From NCBI RefSeq assembly GCF_032884065.1, contig NC_088872.1, positions 35,374,917-35,438,916 of the forward strand: a stretch of 64,000 nt of DNA, written 5' to 3'. Made by a program: the position numbers and the translations under genes. The first letter of the stretch is position 1. The number at the start of each line of letters is the position of its first letter. A model generated the notes under the pieces. It was not told the DNA's origin, ran no database searches, and saw nothing but the letters and a program-made list of their open reading frames with translations. Source of the stretch: Artemia franciscana. Taxonomy: Eukaryota > Arthropoda > Branchiopoda > Anostraca > Artemiidae. Shown here in pieces: positions 56,870-64,000 of this stretch.

Positions 56870-57700
56870 GACTATTGCTGTGGTATGGTAGAAAATGAAG
56901 TTAGTAACAGGTTTCGTATTAAATCAGGACTTAAGCAGGGTTGCGTTCTTTCCGTGTTTGCATAAATTATTTTGATGGATTTCATCCTTAGGACCACAGC
57001 AAAGGCAATGGGAGAACACGGACTCAATTGGGGAAGTAAACTCTCATAGGCTTAGATTATGCTGATGATTTGAAAATTATAGAATAAACAATTATCAGAA
57101 TGAATGAATTTTCGGAGATTTTGAGAGTTCATGGTGCTAGAATAGGTTGAAAATGTTAAGAAGACTTCTTCGCTAAGACTGGGAATAAGTCAAGGTGAAG
57201 AAGTTATGTTGGGTAGCCAAAATGCCGATGAATGGAACAGCTTCATTTACCTAGGAAGTATTATTAATAAAGACGGTGGGTGCAGTGACGATGTTAAAAG
57301 TAGATTAGCAAAGACCCGGGGTGTTTTTCATAGTTGAAAATTTTTTGGAAGAATGCCAAGATAAGTCTGCGAACCAGGAATAGAGTATCGGAAGCTACAG
57401 AGATGACAATGGTCAAGTATGGCTTTAAAGTTTGTGCGCTCTGGAAGACAGAGGAGGATTTGCTAGAGGTTTTCCAGAGAAATTACCTTCATATTGTTTT
57501 TGGTACCCGACTGATTGATCGCATCTCAAACAGTAAGCCGTGCGAAAAATGTACGTTCAATCCTGCTTTCCAGGGCTATAATGAGAGAACGATTGAGATG
57601 GCTAGGGCACGTTCGGAAAAAGAAGGATGACAGATTGCCAAAGAACGTTCTTGTCAGCCAACCATCTAGGGCCAAACGAAAAAAAGTTCAGATTTCCCCA
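56870..57700 (+). mobile_element. RTE LINE fragment, plus
   Basis: The fragment begins in the RT (NRFRIKSGLKQGCVLSVFA-like sequence from 56905). It continues with an ALDYADDLKI box near 57050, FIYLGSIINKDGG near 57250 and FQRNYLHIVFGTRL near 57475. The terminal segment has SRAKRK and ends near 57695. Stops and frame changes occur at least four times, so it is dead. It is the same RTE family as the minus copy at 47.3-48.5 kb. The 3' tail is replaced by a SINE-like unit. Confidence 0.85.
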
Positions 57701-57866
57701 GGTACCCATTTAGAGTTGGGTCGACTCTGGCTAAGCTTACAGAGTCACGCCACTAACCCTCGTCCCAAACTGAAAAATTGGGTACACTGGGATTCGAACC
57801 CGCGTCCTCTCAGACAAAGGATTTTGAATCCAGCACACCAATCCACTCGGCCAGCACATAGCTTTT
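57701..57866 (-). mobile_element. tRNA-Leu(CAA)-derived SINE
   Basis: On the minus strand the head (57858-57790) has box A TGGCCGAGTGG (57853-57843) and box B GGTTCGAATCC (57800-57790). It also has an anticodon-like loop TTCAAAA within GGATTCAAAATCC, which reads CAA (Leu). It has a long variable arm, as in class II tRNAs. The acceptor stem does not pair and the T stem has mismatches, so it is not a working tRNA gene. About 90 bp of non-tRNA body (ending AAATGGGTACC) follow towards 57701, where it abuts the RTE sequence. Confidence 0.75.
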
Positions 57867-58704
57867 CCCTTTCCTCAGCCTCCTCTCGTTAAATATGAGC
57901 CCTTGACACAGGCTTCAGTGTAAATTACATGGACATGTGAAAAAAAACAGAGCTTTTGGTTTTAAGGCGAAATAAGACCTTTAATATAGTTAAGTCAAAT
58001 CCTGGGTGTGGCCCTGTACTTTGGTACAGCTTTTACTCGCCTTCACGACTTGAAGAATAAGGATGAAAAAAATAAAATAAAATTCTTAGATTCTATGCCA
58101 ACAAGGTAACAAATGTTGAGCAGGAAAAGCTTTAAAGTGTGTAAATATGTTGTAACCCAATAGTTTTTTTTCCACAATCTGGGATAATACAAGGTTTAAG
58201 TCTAGGCTTTAGCCAGTGAGGGTACTGGTGAGTAACCATTCAGCTTATTAATAAATGTAGGAAAAGGGGTTGATAGTTCCCTTTCAGATATATTTCTTAC
58301 CATATTACCTTTTGACCCTCGCAGAGGGTCAGCAATGAACTAGATGCTGTTATTATTTTTTCATAGGAAAATAGTTAGACTAAATAAAAGCATAAATCAA
58401 ATCTAGATGACATTAAGCTACGACAGATGAAAAGTAAAGCAGCGAAATGAATTGGGAACTTCGACACTTGTGATAATTTTCTATGCACGAACAAGTTTTG
58501 AGCATTGCAATATTTAGTGGCAGAGAATCATAAGCAATACAGTCTTTCGGGCAAGTTTAAAGGAAAAGTACCAAGTAATTTAGCAAACGTTAAAAATCCA
58601 CACAACTTAAAATTGAAGTTAGCTTAAACTGGTGAACATAAACCATTGAAGACGTTTACAACGTGCAGAACCATTCCCCAGGTTGGAATTAGTTGCTTTG
58701 ACTT

Positions 58705-58800
58705 TTATCTAGCAGAGTATTTAGTAGAGGCTGTATTTAGTGTATAGGCTGTATTTAGTAGAGGCTGTATTGAATATAAGGCTGTATTCTAGGTATACAG
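58705..58800 (+). repeat. Short GGCTGTATTTAGTAGA minisatellite
   Basis: Four imperfect copies of GGCTGTATT-type phrases with spacings of about 17-26 bp lie between 58728 and 58800. The region contains a pair of short inverted phrases (TAGTGTATAGG and CCTAT-type). No function is apparent. Confidence 0.6.
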
Positions 58801-60176
58801 CCTTTGCACGTCCTGGAGACCTGTCCAAGATCCATAAACTGCTTTTAAGCATAAGTATACTGGATGGGATAGAACCACTCCGTTCAGAAAGAGTCAGCTT
58901 GAGCACCTCGTTGGCAAGCTTTATTCTTAAAACAATCCTAGACGATTTTTTAGAAAATATTTAGCAAATCTCCTTTCTTTAAAGCCCATGCTTCTTTGCG
59001 TATCTAGCTACGCTGATCTCTATTTTCCCGCCCCTAGAAAACTTTTCAAAGGCGAGTGATAATCGAAGTTTAATAGAAGACTTACACCTCTTGGTAAACC
59101 TGGACATCGCCTCCTACTGGCCAAATACGTTTTTATCTATGAGCCAAGCCATGTATCTTACTGATTATGACTAGCATGGGCATAGTTAAACTCCTCGACA
59201 CTGTTTTACAGTTTTCCAGGTTTGTTTGCAGAGTATAAATCAGATAATACTTTCTCTTCACCATCTTGTGCCCCGATTTTACTTTAGGCATTTATCCCCT
59301 CCTCTCCAAAAAACATCATCAGATCTATTAGCTAACTTTGACACATGGCTTATCTGTTCTTTATTCATTTCATAGACCATACCATTTATTCGATATAAAC
59401 ATAATGTAACTATATAGTTTGATTTAACTAGTTTAATATAACTATAATTATATTACTATAATTATCTGGAATACCTTACAGAGGAAATATTTCAGTAACC
59501 CTTGCTTATTATCTGAATCAAAGGTCGGCTCTATAATCAATAAAACTAGTCGCTAGTGTTATTTGTAAATCTAAACATTTTTCAGTCTTTAATTCTACGC
59601 GAGTTAAAAATCTGATTTGTCCATCCCTAACCTTTTTCGAAAATAACTCTGTTGGCATCTGAAAACATTATCTAGGGAGAACCAGGGATTTTAAATGGAA
59701 TTAGCATACCTTGTAGTTAGCGAGCGGTGTAGCCGAAACTTATTCTCCTGTAATTCAAACATAGGTCGATGTAACTTTTCTGATACAAATACACTATCAG
59801 AGTTTTCAGAAGATCTCCCAGAAGTTTTTTTTCCCTCTGCAACGTCCCGGTACTGTTCAAGAATTGTAAGCAACGTAAGTAAAGGTCTTTTTTTTCTTAT
59901 ATTTTCCCACTAGAAAGGTCCTGATAGTTGTGGTTTTTGCCTCTCCGCAAGGATACACCGCTAATATTAACAAATTCCTGGTGCGAAGGCTGATGTAATA
60001 CGCACCCAGTTTGAAAATGCAACAACTTCTAGCTAAAAAAGGATAGGTCTGCCCAACCCTTCAAATACAAGATTTACATGCTAATATAAGACGATTTAAC
60101 ATATCTAATACTGTGTCCCCTGTGCTTTCGTATTCTAATTGCAGCACCTTGACAACTAAAACAAATTAATTTTCAG

Positions 60177-60334
60177 GAGTTGTATCGTGGGGACAAGGTT
60201 GTGGCCGAGCTGGTTTTCCAGGAGTCTATACTCGTGTTGGGAGATACTTATCCTGGATAGCTGAGAATACACGAGACGCTTGCTACTGCGGTAGACGTGA
60301 AGGAAGGGCGACTTCGGATATTTGGAATAGATAG
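60177..60334 (+). CDS. Serine protease exon 7: S1 pocket end, C-tail and stop
   Basis: After TTAATTTTCAG the split codon makes Gly252. The frame then reads [37 protein letters not shown] and a short basic tail ending SDIWNR before TAG at 60332-60334. SWGQGCG gives Gly216 (Gly257) and the Cys220 that pairs with Cys191. FPGVY gives Gly226 (Gly267). Asp189 plus Gly216 and Gly226 form an open trypsin-type pocket. [12 protein letters not shown] is a tail seen in many arthropod trypsin-like proteases. The assembled protein is 303 residues, signal peptide included, with no clip, CUB or other regulatory domain visible. Confidence 0.95.
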
Positions 60335-60571
60335 TGATACCAATTTAAGAGTCGGTAATAGTGCCACAACGTCACCCTCAATCCAGTGCCAGTAATGTGA
60401 GTCAGTTTGAGTGAGGTTTGCCAATTCGAATACTAAAAAGCGGCAAAACATGAACTTGACATGATGACATTGTAAATAGGCTATATTTTTTTAAATTACA
60501 TACATATTTCAGTTTAATATATGTTTTTTCTACTTTTATGGAAGTATGTCTTGAAAAAATGAAAGAAAAGA

Positions 60572-60577
60572 AATAAA
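60572..60577 (+). terminator. Poly(A) signal AATAAA of the protease gene
   Basis: The first canonical AATAAA after the stop lies 238 bp downstream at 60572-60577, and a TTAACTAATCGTTTT stretch follows. This would give a 3'UTR of about 0.26 kb. Confidence 0.55.
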
Positions 60578-60599
60578 AAAGAATTAACTAATCGTTTTA

Positions 60600-62930
60600 A
60601 ATTAGTTTCCAAAGGAAGCAATTTGTTTTGAAGTAAGAAAATCGCACTAGCGCTACAAGCAGTATAGAAAAAGGGGAAAATAAAAATTAAACAGACAGCT
60701 TTAGAATTTTTTGCAAGGCCAAGAAGAACTTATACTCTTTACAGACACGTACGTAGTAACTTTTACCCGGGTGGTGGGGGGGGGAGAGGATCTATGATCT
60801 GGAAGGGGATGGGCCCGAAACCCTCCCCATGAATACGACTCTGACTGTTTGGTACCTAGAAGAGCAAAAAATTTGGCACGACATACTGATAGTTCCGAAT
60901 ACAAATGTCCTATTTTTTACCAAAAACCAGCTTCCGAGGGAGAACGTCAGGTTTAGTGGAAATGTAGAGAAGCGACAAATTACAGCGTGTGTACCTGAAC
61001 ATATTACCCATGGGGGCTTCGTATTGCAGAGTTAATTTGACCAAATATTAATCCATTCCTCCATTAACCTGAAAAAAATATCGAGAGAGAGAGAGAGAAA
61101 AAGAGAGAGGAGAGAGAAAGAGAAGGGGGAAGGCAGTTATCTCAGATTGTCATTTCCAGTTTTTTGGTTCTTTAAAATAATCGATGTTTGGCAACCCCCC
61201 CGCTTCTAGTCCTATGCATCCTCAATAATTTTGAAACTGAAAATCTAATAGGCTACAAAATAAAAGCTGCCTAAGCAACCATATTGTGATAGAAGTGTTT
61301 CCTGTGTAGAGTCATATTCACAAATTCTCACATCTACACAATCAATTTAAAAATGCGTATTGTAATCCAATTTATACGTTTGTAAACAAGTTTAGACTAT
61401 TTTTACTTTATTTTATAAGTTTAGCGTACGTTTGCAACCTTTCCTATTGTGATGGTAAAATATAAGACAACCATAGATAAATATGACCCTAATTAAGAAT
61501 ATTTCATAGCTTAAAGAAAAAGAAACATGTTAACATCGGTTAAAATGGATTTATTGCTCAGGTATACATATAAAACGAAAATATGTAGAAAAGACACACT
61601 CATATTAAAATAGGCACAGTCAGGGGGAGGAGGGCTTATAAACCCCCTTTCTTATTGCATGAAACTTATATCTTTATTGTTTTCTTCTCATTTAGCTATT
61701 TCATAGTTGTTAAAGAATTATTTAGGTATATATCTTTCCGAAAATCCCGTATATTATAACCCAGTTAACTATGGCTATGCTAATGACCAAGGACCCCTCG
61801 AGCTTCAGTATAGCTATACCTATACACGTCCATTAAGGTCATACCTGATCGGGGTTTTCATAAACTCCCCCTCTGGAAACTTTCCACCGGTTTATCATTT
61901 CACAAATATAATATTGAAAAGTAAACCCTTTATGACAGCTACAGAGCTTTTTCAGCGAATCCTCTCCAACAACAGGCCCAAAATTACACAGATATAAAGG
62001 ATAAAAAACGACGCTTTCTTTTCAACATACATGTAAAAAGCCGCTTGTGCCTTGCTTGTTATTATTTTCTGCAAGGAATGGTAAGCTTTCTAAGTACATA
62101 AACAACAAGAGTAGACAAGAGGATTTTTTTCCTGTTTAAGAAAGCTGTGGTGGCGGTTGAAACTTCCATTAAACGAACAGCATAAATTAAGGCGCTTTCC
62201 CTAAATTTTGGGGTTTGTTTACAAAGCTCCTACAAGATTAAGTTAGATCATGTCTCAGCTTTGGAAAAAAACTACTTAGAATTTTGCAGAAATCCTGGGG
62301 ACAAGATTCTGTCACAGATATCTCTGATTCCCGTATTCGATAAATTCTTTGCAGCCGGACAAGTAGGAAGCGCTGGAGGCACGGGCTCAAAAACACCAGA
62401 GCTCAGTGTTTATATTTGGTGTTTATATATATAACATACATGGTGTTCATATATATTATACATAATGAAATAGATACCATTGAATTTAGCCCATGTTTCA
62501 CAAGTAGAAAGGCTGGTCTTTAATATGGTTTTGTCTAAGAATTTTTTATTTTATATCGCTACGAATAATTTTTTTTATCAAGGTTTTCGCTAGAAAAACA
62601 CCTTTCTAGGCCCTAATTTGGTCTGTACAACCGTTCATGAAAGTTTCATCGACCTGGCACAAACCATTTCTAAGTAAACAAAAAATTCCTTTTATCTATT
62701 ATTATGAAAAAAGGGCTTTTTTAGTGTAAATTAGTCGGATATTCTTGTTTTTCGAAGTAAAACCCACAAGGATTAGGAAAAACACAGTAGCTTAGAGAAT
62801 AAGTTCTGAACTAATAAATTAATTTCTATTCTAATAAACTAATTTCTACTTCTGAAACTATAATTTTGATTGAAAAAAGGCAGAAAATTAGGGACAAAAT
62901 TAGCTGTCAAATAAACACACAAATCATATT
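60600..62930. other. Intergenic region between convergent genes
   Basis: No transposon or exon is recognised. A GA-rich microsatellite lies at 61083-61127. A 96-codon frame at 61707-61997 has several Tyr and Asn residues but no motif or splice context, so I leave it uncalled. Confidence 0.5.
61083..61127 (+). repeat. (GA)n microsatellite
   Basis: An imperfect run of GA dinucleotides with AAAAAG interruptions. Confidence 0.9.
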
Positions 62931-62934
62931 TTGT

Positions 62935-62940
62935 TTTATT
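62935..62940 (-). terminator. Candidate poly(A) signal for the minus-strand gene
   Basis: TTTATT on the plus strand reads AATAAA on the minus strand and lies about 335 bp beyond the stop codon of the RING exon. Other A/T-rich hexamers are nearby, so this is only a candidate. Confidence 0.3.
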
Positions 62941-63272
62941 TCCACTTGAAGAAGCAGAAAGTGGCATGGTTATAATAGCAATGGCTGATAAGTCACATTC
63001 TAAATGAACTAAGCCTTGAACACAGCCTAAGGCACCAGAATAAATCCGCGAACAACGACTAGTGCGAATTATGGCCCGTCTTGTGGCACTGCGCATTAAG
63101 CAATATGATTTTTTAGTTCTAGCATTTCCAAGCTAGAAAATGAATTAACACATATTTTTTTATAAACAAGAACGTAAAAGAAAAAATGAACGCTTTCTAT
63201 AAAAAGGTATTACTAATAAGAAAATAATGCAATTCTTCTACCACTTTCTAATATCAAGCGAGGAAGGTAGAA

Positions 63273-63361
63273 TCACTGTAGTGTCGGGTATTCTTCATCC
63301 GGTAAGACGTACAATCGACATATAGGACACGTAGGTTTGGTCTTTGCCAAGTAACAATGCA
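63273..63361 (-). CDS. Terminal exon of a RING-finger-like protein (partial gene)
   Basis: On the minus strand a good acceptor (CTCTTTTATTGTTTTAG) is followed by TG and then 28 codons, HCYLAKTKPTCPICRLYV and LPDEEYPTLQ, and TGA (63275-63273). HCYLAKTK..CPIC fits the second half of a C3HC4 or H2-type RING finger, where the last Cys pair CPIC lies near a Leu-rich helix. The spacing between the last two metal-binding groups (eight residues) is shorter than the usual ten. RING proteins are mostly E3 ubiquitin ligases. The first half of the domain must lie in upstream exons at higher coordinates, probably outside the window. I cannot identify the ortholog. The gene converges on the protease gene. 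Confidence 0.5.
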
Positions 63362-64000
63362 CTAAAACAATAAAAGAGTAATTAGTCAAATAGGTTTAGT
63401 CAAAAAGAGTAATTAGTCAAAAGAGTGAATAGTCAAATAGGGAACCAATTTTCTTAAACGCTTAATATAATTCCTTGTTCATTGATCAACGTTTGGGACC
63501 ATAGTGATAACTCCTCTGCTTTTCAACCTACACTTCGAACAACTATTTAACAACAATAAATCCAATACAACATCACACAAATATATTCAGAATAAAATTT
63601 ATCATTCTGATAATTTATCATCAATAAATCCTGTGAGTATTCAGCTTACCCAAAATTAGAGGGACTTATATGCACTGTTCCTTATCTGAAGAAAACACTT
63701 AGGGATTAAGTCTAGGGCACCTTTGCGGTGCAACCAGCCACTTACTAATTGATTTTTTAGACAAACGAGGATTCTTCCGCAATAGCTTTCGCCGGGTCTT
63801 ATCACAAAGATTTGACTAAAGGTTCGAATTCCATTAGACCGACAAGTCTTTTCAGTTTGGTTCAGTTTGATGGAAAAACTCCATATTCAGTTGAATCCCA
63901 AATTAATTAAAAACTTCGGTTTGGCATGGACGCGTTAAGTTCGGGACTCAGGCAGGTTATATACTTACTTTATTTTCTAATTAAACCAAAATATGTATTT
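63362..64000 (-). other. Presumed intron of the RING-like gene / unresolved edge
   Basis: No convincing upstream exon is visible. Minus-strand GTAAG motifs occur near 63650 and 63750, but the frames before them lack RING Cys/His residues. A short repetitive AGAGTAATTAGTCAAA motif occurs at 63375-63440. Confidence 0.35.

Larger units (their letters stand above)
55995..60176 (+). other. Intron 6 of the protease gene (4.2 kb)
   Basis: It starts GTAAGTAAAAG and ends TTAATTTTCAG. It contains the second MITE copy, an RTE fragment with a tRNA-type SINE and a short minisatellite. The segment 58.9-60.1 kb has nothing I recognise. A 60-codon minus-strand frame at 59691-59873 looks protein-like but has no supporting evidence. 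Confidence 0.9.

Noticed and set aside
57790-57858. Functional tRNA-Leu gene
   Set aside because: The boxes are present but the acceptor stem does not pair and the T stem has mismatches. A SINE body follows.
59691-59873. 60-codon minus-strand frame (MLTILEQYRDVAEGKK...)
   Set aside because: Composition looks protein-like, but there is no family match I know and no splice sites that fit.
61707-61997. 96-codon plus-strand frame rich in Tyr and Asn
   Set aside because: No motif, no splice context, and length within chance expectation for this composition.
62839-63096. 85-codon minus-strand frame
   Set aside because: It would fall in the 3'UTR of the RING-like gene and has no recognisable features.

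Overview
This is a stretch of a metazoan nuclear genome: AT-rich, gene-poor, with very long introns, GT-AG splice signals and dense transposon debris (RTE and other LINEs, hAT elements, MITEs, a Polinton fossil, a tRNA-derived SINE, many minisatellites). The protease type and repeat mixture suggest an arthropod, and a crustacean is my best guess, but nothing here fixes the species.

One host gene dominates the window. I can assemble seven exons on the + strand (3194-3262, 24096-24147, 30500-30662, 49938-50146, 53498-53700, 55937-55994, 60177-60334) into one open 303-codon reading frame for a secreted trypsin-like serine protease. All exon phases agree and every junction has GT/AG. The first exon encodes a signal peptide. 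The second is a 52-nt micro-exon with a Cys-rich light-chain tail. Exon 3 has the activation site (R|IVGG) and catalytic His, exon 4 the Asp, exon 5 the specificity Asp189, exon 6 the Ser, and exon 7 the end of the S1 pocket and the stop. A poly(A) signal lies at 60572. Thus 0.9 kb of coding sequence is spread over 57 kb. At the right edge a small minus-strand terminal exon (63273-63361) looks like the end of a RING-finger protein, so the two genes would converge.

Regions: 1-3.2 kb, 5' flank with a long-TIR foldback MITE carrying an 8-bp target duplication. 3.3-24.1 kb (intron 1), an RTE LINE, the 5' half of another LINE, a broken Polinton, a 37-bp minisatellite and several copies of an abundant palindrome-bearing repeat. 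24.1-30.5 kb (intron 2), two almost adjacent full-length copies of that repeat. 30.7-49.9 kb (intron 3), a foldback, a hAT with 8-bp target duplication and transposase remnant, a recent LINE with an open 650-codon reverse transcriptase frame nested in the palindromic repeat, a 2.4-kb repeat-filled insertion, a degenerate satellite and RTE fragments. 50.1-60.2 kb (introns 4-6), two copies of one MITE family, another RTE fragment with an attached tRNA-Leu-type SINE. 60.3-64 kb, little besides the RING exon.

The most unusual signal is the roughly 1.7-kb palindromic repeat family (about a dozen full or partial copies). It has inverted subterminal motifs, a 3' terminal hairpin and internal palindromes. 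The two palindrome arms of one copy match each other far better than they match arms of other copies, and one copy carries a fresh 35-bp inverted duplication. This points to arm homogenisation or template switching.
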